Shown here piece after piece: positions 17,692 through 26,684 of a stretch of DNA of 64,000 nucleotides. The notes beneath the pieces are model-generated. The model was not told the DNA's origin and did not search any database. It saw nothing but the letters and a program-made list of their open reading frames with translations. Every line of letters starts with the position of its first letter. The stretch's first letter is position 1. Origin of the DNA: JAVZLH01 sp038883475 (GTDB lineage Archaea > Thermoproteota > Bathyarchaeia > Bathyarchaeales > Bathycorpusculaceae); the NCBI GenBank assembly GCA_038883475.1, contig JAVZMA010000003.1, positions 24,820-88,819 on the forward strand, in the 5' to 3' direction. Made by a program: the position numbers and the translations under genes.

Positions 17692-19049
17692 GCCTAAGAG
17701 AATTTCTTAACATTATGGAAGAGAAGGGAGAGATTCTACATATAAAGGATAAAGTAAACTCGCAATTTGAAGCGGCCTACATCATGAAAAACTTCGACAA
17801 AAATGGCCCAATCCTCATGTTCGAAAACGTTGAAGGCTACAAGACAAGAGTTGTTGCCAACGTGTGCGGAACTCGGAAAAGGATTTGCGCGGCACTTAAA
17901 GTCAAAGAGGAGGAAATCTATAGAAAACTGACTGAGGCGTGGCGTTCACCGAAAAAACCAAAAATCGCAAGCGACGGCCCAGCAAAGGAAGTTGTTAAAA
18001 GCGATTTGTCAGGAATTCCAATCCTTCACCATTTCGAAAGGGACGCTGCTCCATACGTAACCTCAGCAGTTGTGTACGGCAGAAGCCTTGACGGCAGCAT
18101 CGAAAACGTGTCTGTGCATCGCCTCCAACTTTTAGACGAGAGGCATTTGGCAATTCGTTTGGTTCCACGACACCTTTATAAATTGTGGTCCATGGCGAAG
18201 GAAGCCGACAAAGACTTGGATGTTTCCATTTCCATCGGCGTGCATCCTGCAGTTATGCTCGCAGCCTCTTCACCGCTTCCCTTCGGAGTCAATGAGTTTG
18301 AGGTTGCAAACACTTTAATGGATGGCGGTCTACGCCTAATCGAGTGTGAACATGTAGATGCCTATGCCCCTGCAGAGGCAGAACTGGTTTTGGAGGGCAA
18401 AATCTCTACGAAAAAGGAAGTTGACGAGGGGCCTTTCGTTGATATAACCGGAACCTACGACATTACGAGAAAGCAGCCCGTTGTGGAAATAGTCGGCGTC
18501 ATGCACCGCAGAGATTATGTTTATCAGGCGCTTTTGCCTTCTGGAGCAGAGCATAGGCTTTTAATGGGTTTGCCTCATGAAGTGTTAATTTGGGATTCCG
18601 TTTCAAAAGTTGTGCCGAAAGTCCACGCCGTCAACCTTTCAGAAGGCGGAAGCGGATGGCTCCACGCAATAATCTCAATAGATAAACAGCTTGACGGAGA
18701 CGGAAAAAACGCTTTGCTAGCAGCTTTTGCAGCGCATCCAAGCCTAAAACACGCTGTTGTCGTGGACTCGGACATCAACGTTTTCGACGTTTCCGATGTT
18801 GAATGGGCTATCGCGACACGCTTTCAGGCGAGCGAAGACCTAATTGTAATAGAAAACGCGAGAGGCTCATCCCTAGACTCTTCAGCAGACCAGGAAACAG
18901 GCTTAACTACCAAAGTGGGCTTAGACGCCACTAGACCGTTAACTAAACCCAAGGATAAGTTTGAACGCGCCAAAATTCCCGCTAGCGAACATGCCAAAAA
19001 GGTTATTAATAATTTAAGCGGTTGGAAGAAGAAATTTTCCGCACACTAA
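17688..19049 (+). CDS. UbiD family decarboxylase (likely anhydromevalonate phosphate decarboxylase)
   Basis: Prenyl-FMN-dependent decarboxylase of 453 residues. Family segments seen include SLREFL at the N-terminus, VEGYKTRVVANV, the ESVS/SVHRLQLLDERHLAIRLVPRHLYK region, PFGVNEFEVANTLM, EGPFVDITGTYD with the catalytic Glu-x-Asp pattern, and DSDINVFDVSDVEWAIATRFQ. In archaea members of this family decarboxylate trans-anhydromevalonate 5-phosphate in the archaeal mevalonate pathway, which would feed the ether-lipid genes in this window. Overlaps the PAC4-like gene by four bases. The UbiX-type flavin prenyltransferase is not in view. Confidence 0.88.
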   Translation: MSLREFLNIMEEKGEILHIKDKVNSQFEAAYIMKNFDKNGPILMFENVEGYKTRVVANVCGTRKRICAALKVKEEEIYRKLTEAWRSPKKPKIASDGPAKEVVKSDLSGIPILHHFERDAAPYVTSAVVYGRSLDGSIENVSVHRLQLLDERHLAIRLVPRHLYKLWSMAKEADKDLDVSISIGVHPAVMLAASSPLPFGVNEFEVANTLMDGGLRLIECEHVDAYAPAEAELVLEGKISTKKEVDEGPFVDITGTYDITRKQPVVEIVGVMHRRDYVYQALLPSGAEHRLLMGLPHEVLIWDSVSKVVPKVHAVNLSEGGSGWLHAIISIDKQLDGDGKNALLAAFAAHPSLKHAVVVDSDINVFDVSDVEWAIATRFQASEDLIVIENARGSSLDSSADQETGLTTKVGLDATRPLTKPKDKFERAKIPASEHAKKVINNLSGWKKKFSAH

Positions 19050-19090
19050 CTTATATATGGGATTTTAAGAGAGATAAAAAGGACGGTGGT

Positions 19091-19579
19091 TTGTTGTCGT
19101 CTGACGAAGAGGAAAGCGGCTTAACGTTGAAAGTTGAGGATGTTATGGTTAGGGAAGTGATAACAATAGATGAAAACCTAACTGTTAAAGAAGCAGCAGA
19201 GGTCATGAATAAGTTTGAGATAGGCTGTTTAATCGCAGTTAAAAAGGGTAAAGCCATCGGAATAATAACGGAAAGAGACCTTTTGAAGAGGGTTGTTGCA
19301 GAGGCTAAGGATGCAAATAAAACGAAAGTGAAAGATGTTATGTCCAGCCCGCTTGTTGTAGTTGAACCCAGCACCGACCTGGAGGAAGCCATACGTTTGA
19401 TGTTTCAGATGAAAATTAAAAAGCTGCCAGTGGTGGAGGGAAAGCGCCTCGTGGGCTTAGTAAGCCTAACGGACATAGCTCGTTTTCAGCCTCAAATGAT
19501 AAAAATACTTAAACAACTTGCTGCAAGACACGCTGCGCCAAAAAGCATGAAGAAAGTCATAGATTACTATGTTGTCTGA
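19091..19579 (+). CDS. Two-CBS-domain protein
   Basis: About 163 residues made of a tandem CBS pair: VEDVMVREVITIDENLTVKEAAEVM...GIITERDLLKRV and VKDVMSSPLVVVEPSTDLEEAIRLM...LVGLVSLTDI, then a short basic helical tail. CBS pairs bind adenine nucleotides or other ligands; no effector domain is attached. A TATA sequence (TTATATAT) at 19050-19057 and GGACGGTGG at 19081-19089 argue for a TTG start at 19091 or 19094. The in-frame ATG 19022 inside ubiD would add a basic tail and place the promoter inside the gene. Confidence 0.75.
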   Translation: MLSSDEEESGLTLKVEDVMVREVITIDENLTVKEAAEVMNKFEIGCLIAVKKGKAIGIITERDLLKRVVAEAKDANKTKVKDVMSSPLVVVEPSTDLEEAIRLMFQMKIKKLPVVEGKRLVGLVSLTDIARFQPQMIKILKQLAARHAAPKSMKKVIDYYVV

Positions 19580-19707
19580 CAAGCACTACTCATTATGCTG
19601 ACCAATTATTCAAATAATAGTCAACAAGCCGCATAGAAAAGAAAAGGATAAAGGAGCTCAACACAATCGTTTTATCGAAAGGTAAATAGTAAGGGCAAGA
19701 CAAGCCG

Positions 19708-20775
19708 ATGAAAAAAACTATAGTGCTAAAGGTTAACCCCCAAAAACCGGAGAAAGAAAAAATTCGGATAGCAGCCAACTTCATAAGGAACGGGGGATTA
19801 GTGGCGTTTCCAACAGAAACTGTTTATGGTTTAGGGGCAGATGCATTAAATCCAAAGGCTGTTTTGGACGCATTTAAAGCGAAAAGACGTCCCTTAGACA
19901 ACCCTCCAATAGTTCACGTGGCAAACGTAAAAGACGTTTACAAACTCGCCGAAAACGTCCCTCCCAAAGCTGAAAAGCTCATGAAGGAACTTTGGCCAGG
20001 CCCATTAACACTCGTTTTTAAACGTTCAAGCATTGTTCCCAGTGTGACCGTGTCTGGTTTGGGTACTATAGCTATTAGAATGCCGAGGCATGAGGTTGCT
20101 TTAGCCTTGATAAGGGAAAGCCAATGCCCAATAATAGGGCCTAGTGCGAATTTAGCTGGAAGACCAAGTCCCACATCTGCGGCGCATGTTTTGGAGGACC
20201 TTGATGGAAAAATAGATGCTGTTTTGGATGCTGGACCCACTTACATTGGGGTGGAATCAACTGTTCTGGACTTGACAGTTAATCCTCCGCAGGTTCTTCG
20301 TCCCGGAGGAACTCCGTTTGAAGTGTTAAAGCAGTTTATAAAGGGGGTGAGGCTTAATCCGGTTGCTGTTGCAGATAGGGAAGTAGTTGTTGAGAAGGCG
20401 CGTTCGCCCGGCGTAAAACATAAGCATTATGCTCCGCGAGCAGATTTGGTTGTTGTTGAGGGAGAACTGCCAGCGGTGTTCAACAAAGTGAGGGAGTTAG
20501 CTGAAACTTACACACGCAAAGGCAAAAGGGTTGGGGTTCTCGCCACCGATGAAACCGTCGCAGATTATGGGGTGGGTGTTGTTAAATCTCTTGGGAGTAG
20601 AAGCGACATGGCGTCTATTGCTAAGAATTTGTTTAGGCTTCTTAGAGAGTTTGACGCTGAGAAAGTTGACGTTATAGTGGCTGAGGGCATACCCATGGAG
20701 GGGCTTGGCTTGGCTGTTATGAATAGGCTTCGTAAGGCTTCCGGATATAAGATTGTTAAGGCTGACGAAAATTAG
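19708..20775 (+). CDS. sua5: Threonylcarbamoyl-AMP synthase Sua5
   Basis: Makes threonylcarbamoyl-AMP from threonine, bicarbonate and ATP for t6A37 of ANN-decoding tRNAs. YrdC domain: GGLVAFPTETVYGLGADALN near residue 31, KAKRRP, GPLTLVF, IAIRMP and GPSANLAG. From about residue 245 a Sua5 C-terminal domain follows the linker SPGVKHKHYAP, so this is the two-domain Sua5 form. 355 residues. TrmO at 40.8 kb acts on the product. Confidence 0.95.
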   Translation: MKKTIVLKVNPQKPEKEKIRIAANFIRNGGLVAFPTETVYGLGADALNPKAVLDAFKAKRRPLDNPPIVHVANVKDVYKLAENVPPKAEKLMKELWPGPLTLVFKRSSIVPSVTVSGLGTIAIRMPRHEVALALIRESQCPIIGPSANLAGRPSPTSAAHVLEDLDGKIDAVLDAGPTYIGVESTVLDLTVNPPQVLRPGGTPFEVLKQFIKGVRLNPVAVADREVVVEKARSPGVKHKHYAPRADLVVVEGELPAVFNKVRELAETYTRKGKRVGVLATDETVADYGVGVVKSLGSRSDMASIAKNLFRLLREFDAEKVDVIVAEGIPMEGLGLAVMNRLRKASGYKIVKADEN

Positions 20776-20780
20776 AAATG

Positions 20781-20788
20781 CTTATATA
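20781..20788 (+). promoter_or_regulatory. TATA box of the thermosome gene
   Basis: CTTATATA preceded by GAAAT, a good archaeal BRE/TATA match. Transcription would start about 25 bases downstream, near 20810, giving an untranslated leader of about 57 bases that contains the start-site hairpin. Confidence 0.6.
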
Positions 20789-20834
20789 GAAGTGTCTTTT
20801 CGTCTAAAATTTTGCTGTAACAAATTCATCCTTC

Positions 20835-20871
20835 ACATGAGAAAAACCTCATAGGAGGTGATGTCTCATGT
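20835..20871 (+). promoter_or_regulatory. Hairpin enclosing Shine-Dalgarno and AUG of the thermosome gene
   Basis: Outer stem: ACATGAGA (20835-20842) pairs perfectly with TCTCATGT (20864-20871), which contains the start ATG (20868-20870). Inner stem: ACCTC (20846-20850) pairs with GAGGT (20855-20859), the heart of the GGAGGTGAT Shine-Dalgarno site, with loop ATAG. Internal loop is AAA opposite GATG. Both ribosome-contact sites are thus paired in the folded RNA. Because the gene is a heat-induced type of chaperonin, an RNA thermometer is a natural reading, not yet shown. Confidence 0.6.
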
Positions 20872-22517
20872 CTGCTGTACCTTCTGGAACCGTTCCAGTT
20901 CTGATATTGAAGGAAGGAACAAGCAGAACAACAGGAAGAGAGGCGCAGAGAAACAACATAATGGCTGCAAAAATAATAGCGGAAACAGTGAAAACAACCT
21001 TAGGCCCGAAAGGCATGGATAAAATGCTCGTAAGTAGCTTCGGGGATGTTTCAATAACAAACGACGGCGCAACAATCTTGAAGGAGCTTGACGTGCAGCA
21101 TCCAGCAGCAAAAATGCTTGTGGAAGTTGCGAAAGCCCAAGATAATGAGGTTGGCGACGGAACAACAACTGCAGCAGTTTTAGCTGGAGAGTTGCTAGCG
21201 AAGGCTGAAACGCTTTTAGACCAGAACATCCACCCAACAGTCATTATTGAAGGTTTTAAAAAAGCCAGTGAAAAAGCCCAAGAAGTCTTGGACAAAATGG
21301 CGTTGCCAGTAAGCATAAATGACAATGAAAAGCTTATTGACATAGCTGTTACCTCTATGGGCAGCAAAGGCATAACCGTCGCTAAAGAGCATTTTGCCAA
21401 ACTAGCTGTTGAAGCCGTAAAACAAGTTGCAGAGGAGAAGGATGGAAAGTTTAAGGCTGACATTGATTTAATTAAAATTCTGAAGAAACACGGTAAAAGC
21501 CTAGACGAAACAGAGCTTGTCAAGGGCATGGTCATCGACAAGGAAGTTGCCCATCCACAGATGCCAAAGCTTGTAAAAGACGCGAAGATTGCGCTTTTAA
21601 ATGCCAAGTTAGAGATTGAGAAAACGGAGTTTGACGCAAAAATCAACATTGAAAGCCCAGAGCAGATGAAACTTTTCTTGGATGAAGAGGAGCGAATGCT
21701 TAAGGAGATGGTTGACAAGATTGCGGAGGTCGGCGCAAATGTTGTCCTCTGCGAGAAAGGCATAGACGATGTAGCATTGCATTTCTTGGCTAAAAGAGGC
21801 ATTTTGGCGGTTAAAAACATCAGCAGCAGCGACATGGAGAAGCTTGCAAGGGCAACTGGAGGCAAAATTATAGCCAGTGTCAAAGACTTAACTCCAGACG
21901 TGCTTGGAGAGGCGAAAGTTGTCGAAGAAGTTAAGATAGGCGAGGACAAACTTGTCTATATAAGGGAGTGCAAAAACCCCAAAGCAGTAACCATTGTTAT
22001 AAGAGGCGGAACAGAACACGTCGTCGACGAAGCAGAGCGCTCCTTACATGACGCATTATGCGTTGTCAGAAACGCCATAGAAGATGGAAAAATAGTTCCA
22101 GGCGGTGGCGCGCCAGAAGCGGAAGTTGCAAAGCAGTTAAGGGATTATGCTGTTAAGGTTGGTGGACGCGAGCAACTGGCAATAGAGGCTTTCGCGGATG
22201 CTGTCGAGTCGATTCCGCTTACTTTGGCTGAAAACGCTGGTTTAGACCCCATTGACATTATGGTTGCTTTAAGAGCTAAGCATGAAAGTGCGGCTACACC
22301 ATCTTATGGCGTTGACGTCTTCTCTGGCAAAGTCAGAGACATGCTTGAACTAAAAGTTGTGGAGCCATTGCGGGTGAAGCAGCAAGTCATCAAATCAGCA
22401 ACGGAAGCGGCAAACATGATACTAAAGATTGACGATTTGATTGCAGCGAAAGGCATGGAGAAGGAAAAAGAGAAGGAGAAAAAGCCTAAAGAAGAGTTCG
22501 GCGGAGAAGAATACTAG
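20868..22517 (+). CDS. thsA: Thermosome subunit (group II chaperonin)
   Basis: ATP-driven double-ring protein-folding machine of the archaeal cytosol. N-terminal TTLGPKGMDKMLV, NDGATIL, and GDGTTTAAVLAGELL form the nucleotide site; a substrate-binding apical domain with the helical protrusion lies around residues 230-280; GGGAPE precedes the C-terminal equatorial half. 549 residues, ending in an acidic FGGEEY tail rather than a GGM repeat. SD is GGAGGTGAT, fully complementary to the archaeal 16S 3' end. Single subunit gene here. Confidence 0.97.
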   Translation: MSAVPSGTVPVLILKEGTSRTTGREAQRNNIMAAKIIAETVKTTLGPKGMDKMLVSSFGDVSITNDGATILKELDVQHPAAKMLVEVAKAQDNEVGDGTTTAAVLAGELLAKAETLLDQNIHPTVIIEGFKKASEKAQEVLDKMALPVSINDNEKLIDIAVTSMGSKGITVAKEHFAKLAVEAVKQVAEEKDGKFKADIDLIKILKKHGKSLDETELVKGMVIDKEVAHPQMPKLVKDAKIALLNAKLEIEKTEFDAKINIESPEQMKLFLDEEERMLKEMVDKIAEVGANVVLCEKGIDDVALHFLAKRGILAVKNISSSDMEKLARATGGKIIASVKDLTPDVLGEAKVVEEVKIGEDKLVYIRECKNPKAVTIVIRGGTEHVVDEAERSLHDALCVVRNAIEDGKIVPGGGAPEAEVAKQLRDYAVKVGGREQLAIEAFADAVESIPLTLAENAGLDPIDIMVALRAKHESAATPSYGVDVFSGKVRDMLELKVVEPLRVKQQVIKSATEAANMILKIDDLIAAKGMEKEKEKEKKPKEEFGGEEY

Positions 22518-22524
22518 ACAATAA

Positions 22525-22537
22525 TTTTTCCCTTTTT
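22525..22537 (+). terminator. T-tract terminator after the thermosome gene
   Basis: Two T5 runs (22525-22529 and 22533-22537) begin eight bases after the stop codon, the usual archaeal oligo-T termination signal. It lies between convergent genes (thermosome and cdhE). Confidence 0.45.
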
Positions 22538-22578
22538 ATCTAACAAACAAGTTTTGTCTTACCCAAAAAGTTGGAGAG

Positions 22579-24018
22579 TTAAGCCTGCGCGGTCCATTTT
22601 TCCTGCAGAAACTTCGGTATGTCAGATGAATCTCTTGGACCCACCATCACTTGCCAACCGCTGAGTTCTTCGATTTCTCCGCTTAGCCGCGCTGCTTTTC
22701 CAGGAATTATAAGTTTTCTATGCTTAACCTTATTTTCCAGTCCAGAAGCTTTAATGGCGTCTGCAACTTTTTCCGCCGTCAATTTCCTTCCAGCCACAGC
22801 GCTGTCTACAGCTATGCCTTCAGTATCAACAACCAGCAGGTAAGCGTTTATTTTTGCGGATTCTACGTCGGAAGCCACCGTGTAGTATGTGAGGGCGAAG
22901 TTGGTTGTGAACATTACTGGTGAGTTTTCGTCTGGTGTTCCGAAAACTTTTAAGCCTGGTTCTACTGCTACGGGTTTGCGTGGGTCTGTGTATATGTTTT
23001 GCCGCAGTATAACCGTTGGGAGGAGAGACCAACCGTCAACGCTGTGCATTATCACAATGTCTGCAAAACGGACGATAAGCATGGATGCCAAGTAAGCCTC
23101 TTTCCACTTTGCAATTTCCGCGGGAGCTTCGCCTTTCTCCATCCAAACCGTCATGGGCACGCCCATCAACGGGAAGCCTAAAAGTTCATCTCCTCCTTTG
23201 CAAGCTGCTCTCCGAATCATTGTAAAGTTGTTCAGCGTGTCGGCTAAGCCTTCGCTTGGAAAAGTGCCTGGGTCAAGCACAAGGTCTTCAACACCGTATT
23301 CAATTAGGGTTTTTGCCAAAGACTTTAGCAGTTTAAGGTTATTTGGCGCAAACACGGTTAACGGACAGTTATACATCAATGCAAGTTCAGCCATGTCCTT
23401 CCAGTTGTCTTTCGTAGCCGCGTAAAGGAGGGGTCTCGCTTTTGGCACTGCAATTAATCCCGCTTCCAGAACATTTGGGTTTAGGGAGCAGAGGATTAGT
23501 GGCAAGGTTGTGTTTTCTGCAACTTTCTTAACTGTTGCCTTAAACTTTTCAGGGTCGTTTGACGTGGAGCGAACTGCAATCATGTCCAGTTTTAGCGTTT
23601 GCCCAATATATTCAAAGTTGAACTTTTCTGTGCGCTTAACTCTGTCGAGAATCTCCTCGTCTGACATTTCGTCTGTTACGTCTATTGCGATTGCTGTTGG
23701 ATTAAAGTATGTGAGTTCATGGCGGTACATGACTAGTTTTCCGCCGATTTTCACGGCTTTGTCTCCGGCGCCTACAACGACTTCTTTTATGGCGGGTTTC
23801 AACATTTCTTTCAACTGTGCGTAGGCTTTTTCGTGTTCTTTCTTCAGCAGTGGTGGACACTTTTCGATGGTGACTTCGCGGTTGACAACTTTTGTTGCGA
23901 AAGCCATGCAGTTTTCTTCGCCGCATTCTTTACAGTTTGTTTTGGGAAGAAGCTTGTAAACGTCTATTGGGCTTAACTCTTTCACGCCAACTTTGCCCTT
24001 ACCTTCTTTTCCACTCAT
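22579..24018 (-). CDS. cdhE: CODH/ACS gamma subunit (corrinoid Fe-S protein, large)
   Basis: Methyl carrier of the acetyl-CoA synthase complex: passes the methyl group from tetrahydropterin to the A cluster through a cobamide. Near the N-terminus (residues about 24-45) the 4Fe-4S motif C-x2-C-x4-C-x16-C is clear (TNCKECGEENC...EKCPP). A TIM-barrel domain with LVLDPGTFPSEGL and HSVDGWSLLP follows, then the C-terminal cobamide-binding domain with TEGIAVDSAVAGRKLTA. I start it at ATG 24018 with GGAGAG upstream; the ATG at 24102 would overlap cdhD and add 28 unconserved residues. Last gene of the cdh operon. Confidence 0.95.
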   Translation of the reverse strand: MSGKEGKGKVGVKELSPIDVYKLLPKTNCKECGEENCMAFATKVVNREVTIEKCPPLLKKEHEKAYAQLKEMLKPAIKEVVVGAGDKAVKIGGKLVMYRHELTYFNPTAIAIDVTDEMSDEEILDRVKRTEKFNFEYIGQTLKLDMIAVRSTSNDPEKFKATVKKVAENTTLPLILCSLNPNVLEAGLIAVPKARPLLYAATKDNWKDMAELALMYNCPLTVFAPNNLKLLKSLAKTLIEYGVEDLVLDPGTFPSEGLADTLNNFTMIRRAACKGGDELLGFPLMGVPMTVWMEKGEAPAEIAKWKEAYLASMLIVRFADIVIMHSVDGWSLLPTVILRQNIYTDPRKPVAVEPGLKVFGTPDENSPVMFTTNFALTYYTVASDVESAKINAYLLVVDTEGIAVDSAVAGRKLTAEKVADAIKASGLENKVKHRKLIIPGKAARLSGEIEELSGWQVMVGPRDSSDIPKFLQEKWTAQA

Positions 24019-24046
24019 CCAAACACTCTCCAAAACACCCTTCAAT

Positions 24047-25267
24047 CTAAACTTTCGCGGAAACCCATTCCACCAGTTTGTCAGCGTTTCCCGAACTTTC
24101 ACCAGTCAACTGTTTAACAACCTCTTTCAGAGTTTTTACAGCAGCAGGATGCATCATCATAAACAGGTCTACACCAGCAAGCAGCAACGTCAGAGCCGTA
24201 ACAACCTCCCATAAGGGTCCCCTCAGTTCGCGGGGTTCCCATTCTGGAGCCATTTTAAGCCACGCTTCCCTTGCAGCCCAAGCGTTTGTTGTTCCAGAGG
24301 ACATGGGATGCGCCAGTTCTGGATCACCCATTAAACCTGCAAGTCTAGCTCTTTCCATGTTTGTAAAAGCGTAGTCGAGACCGTAGCCGAGTGCGGCGGT
24401 TGTCAAGTCCATAATTATGTCTTCTTTTGAAAGGTAATCGTACAGTTTACGGTTAAGTTCCCGAGCTAAGTTTAAGTCCATAGGCGTGAATGAAAGCGCG
24501 ACATGCCCGTTTTTCTTTACAAATTTGCCGCATCTTTCAATATCCATGTCCCGCGTAAGCGAGCTTATCAGGAAACGTTCGCCTTTGAAGGTCTCTGCAA
24601 CCTCTGCGAAAACGTCAGCGTCTTTCACTGGGTCGCCGCATCCGCCGATTACAAGGGGCACGTCAACTGCTTGAGCTACTTCCTCCACTGTTTTCACAGC
24701 CTCTTTTGGCGTGGCATCCTTCACAAGGGGGTCGATGCTTATTAAGTGAATAGTCACGAGGTCGGCGCCAAACTTTTCAACTGCAAGCTTAGCCCAAGCG
24801 GCAGGGTCTCCCAAAACATCTTTCACATGCATCTTCACAGCCTTTGCGAGGGGAACTTCGATGTCAAAAACGTCAAGCGTTACAACCGGCGGGTGTGGTG
24901 TGGGGCGCTCAAAAGTGTAGAAGGCTGGTGTGGTTTCGCCTCCAATTGTAACCGTTTTTCCACGGGTTCCACCTTCGCTTCTTGTAGCTCCAAGCTTCAC
25001 TTCCACAATCTTGCCAGGGTAAGTTTCAACTGGGGGGATAAACTCTGCTTCGAGAATAGCTGTGGGCTTAGCCTTCAATGGTGGAACAACTTTTGGCGGC
25101 GCAACAACTGGAGCAGCAACGGCACCGGGTTGGAGCCAGATTTCTAGGTCTCCAACATTCATTTCAAAGTCTTCAAGTTCAACTTCCTGAAGTTTCGCGA
25201 GAAGTTCTGTTAGACGTGGGCTGAGTTTCAGCCCTAAAGCCTTCTCTCCTTTCTCTTTTTCAGCCAA
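24047..25267 (-). CDS. cdhD: CODH/ACS delta subunit (corrinoid Fe-S protein, small)
   Basis: Partner of CdhE in methyl transfer. N-terminal helical region and a Pro/Ala-rich linker lead to a TIM barrel with VTLDVFDIEVPLAKAVK, GADLVTIHLISIDP, PLVIGGCGDP and DLTTAALGYGLDYAFTNMERARLA. The C-terminus carries DLFMMMHPAAV. 406 residues, normal. Six bases separate it from cdhC upstream. Confidence 0.95.
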   Translation of the reverse strand: MAEKEKGEKALGLKLSPRLTELLAKLQEVELEDFEMNVGDLEIWLQPGAVAAPVVAPPKVVPPLKAKPTAILEAEFIPPVETYPGKIVEVKLGATRSEGGTRGKTVTIGGETTPAFYTFERPTPHPPVVTLDVFDIEVPLAKAVKMHVKDVLGDPAAWAKLAVEKFGADLVTIHLISIDPLVKDATPKEAVKTVEEVAQAVDVPLVIGGCGDPVKDADVFAEVAETFKGERFLISSLTRDMDIERCGKFVKKNGHVALSFTPMDLNLARELNRKLYDYLSKEDIIMDLTTAALGYGLDYAFTNMERARLAGLMGDPELAHPMSSGTTNAWAAREAWLKMAPEWEPRELRGPLWEVVTALTLLLAGVDLFMMMHPAAVKTLKEVVKQLTGESSGNADKLVEWVSAKV

Positions 25268-25273
25268 GTGTTT

Positions 25274-26683
25274 TCACCTTTTCTCTGTTTTTTCGCCTTT
25301 CGTGGAGCGAATGATGACTCTTTTTGCGTAGATTTTGGCGTCTTTCAAGATTATTTTGAAGCCTCCCGCTGTTATTGGCAGGGTTGCGGCTGTCGCCACC
25401 GGCACCATTGGTGCTTCTTCTGCGGCTTCGGTTGGCGCCGCTTCTGCAACCGCCACGACTTCTTCTTTCCATTGAGCCACAACCGGGTGGTTCCGCGCCT
25501 TTAAGAAAGCTTTCAGTTCATCGATTGTTTTGGCGTCTTCTTCTGTTGCAATTTTGTCAACCAGTTCGGCTGGTATGAAGTCTTTCACTCTTTCCTTTAC
25601 TTCCTTTGGCATCCAAACAACTCGGTTCCATCCACCGTCGGCTTGCAGAAACTTCTTTGAGCGCATGTACTCTATTGATATGCCGTGGAAACCGTCAACT
25701 TGTCTTCCGCCAGCAGTTGAGTCTGCAAGCGTTGAGAAGGGCAGTCCGTTAACAGTAACATCTTTGTAGCCTCTGTGCACGATGCCGAAGCCGTCGACCT
25801 CTGGAATGTAAAAGGCGACCCCTTCAAAGCAGCCACACGAAGTGTGCGGATAGCCAAAGGCTGTGTAAAGCCAAACCCTTGTAATTTCGCCAAGAGTACG
25901 TTTTTTCACGGCTTCGTTTACGCCTGAGTATTCACCCTTAACAGGGTCAAGCAGTTCGCCTCTTTCAATTGTGAACACCGGACCTTTCGGGTCTATGCTT
26001 GCTGCGGCTCTTCCGTCAAACCAGCTTATGGCTCCGCAGTTCGAATATCGTTGTGGAGTTATTACGCAGCAGTGAGTTGGGGCGAAAGACTGGCATAGGA
26101 TGCAACCGTAAAACTTGTCCACTTCTTCGTCTTTGAGCCCTCTTGCTCTGGCGTCTCTAGCATCATAAATTTGTAGAGCCTCGTTGTAGAGGGGCTTTAT
26201 TTTTTCTGGGTCTGTTATGAATGTTACTTGCATTTTTTCGATTATAGGCAGTTCACTTTTGAAAAGCCTATGCAAGACTTTTCCGATGAGCTGGAAGGAG
26301 TTTAACCCTTTTTCAAAGGATTTTTTGCTCAGCCTAAGCCATATGTCGTAGCGCTGGTTTAGGTGCATGAAGCCTTCGATGTAGTTGCAGTAGGCGTGGA
26401 TGCGTCTTTCTATTACACCTTCAAGTTCTGTTTCGAGTTTTGCGCCGGCAACCTCTATGAGGATGCCTAAAGGATAGGTTTTCCCTTCCTCCATGTCCTT
26501 TAAGTCTGGTCCTATGACTGTTACTTTTCCATCTTCGACTTCCTCGGGTTTTTTGACTCTTGCAAGTTCAAATTTTTCTTTGACGTCTGGTCCACCGAGT
26601 TCAACGAACATGTCTTTTCTGCGTATCCTCTCGCCTTCGTAGATTACTCCCACGTCGACTGGTATGTCCTTAAACATTGACAT
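25274..26683 (-). CDS. cdhC: CODH/ACS beta subunit (acetyl-CoA synthase)
   Basis: Condenses CO, a methyl group and CoA at the Ni-Ni-4Fe4S A cluster. A-cluster ligands are in YGCILCQSFAPTHCCV (with Cys pair at about residues 189-192), RYSNCGAISWFD and TSCGCFEGVAF. It lacks the large N-terminal CODH-binding domain of bacterial AcsB, as in archaea. An Ala/Val/Glu-rich linker of about 35 residues precedes a conserved C-terminal GGFKIILKDAKIYA tail. Start ATG 26683 (MSMFKD) sits behind GGAGGAAGTG, one base after the cdhB stop. Confidence 0.96.
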   Translation of the reverse strand: MSMFKDIPVDVGVIYEGERIRRKDMFVELGGPDVKEKFELARVKKPEEVEDGKVTVIGPDLKDMEEGKTYPLGILIEVAGAKLETELEGVIERRIHAYCNYIEGFMHLNQRYDIWLRLSKKSFEKGLNSFQLIGKVLHRLFKSELPIIEKMQVTFITDPEKIKPLYNEALQIYDARDARARGLKDEEVDKFYGCILCQSFAPTHCCVITPQRYSNCGAISWFDGRAAASIDPKGPVFTIERGELLDPVKGEYSGVNEAVKKRTLGEITRVWLYTAFGYPHTSCGCFEGVAFYIPEVDGFGIVHRGYKDVTVNGLPFSTLADSTAGGRQVDGFHGISIEYMRSKKFLQADGGWNRVVWMPKEVKERVKDFIPAELVDKIATEEDAKTIDELKAFLKARNHPVVAQWKEEVVAVAEAAPTEAAEEAPMVPVATAATLPITAGGFKIILKDAKIYAKRVIIRSTKGEKTEKR

Positions 26684-26684
26684 T

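Noticed and set aside
20849..21949. 366-residue antisense frame across the thermosome gene
   Set aside because: Serine/alanine-rich, low-complexity mirror of thsA with no family features; a codon-bias shadow.
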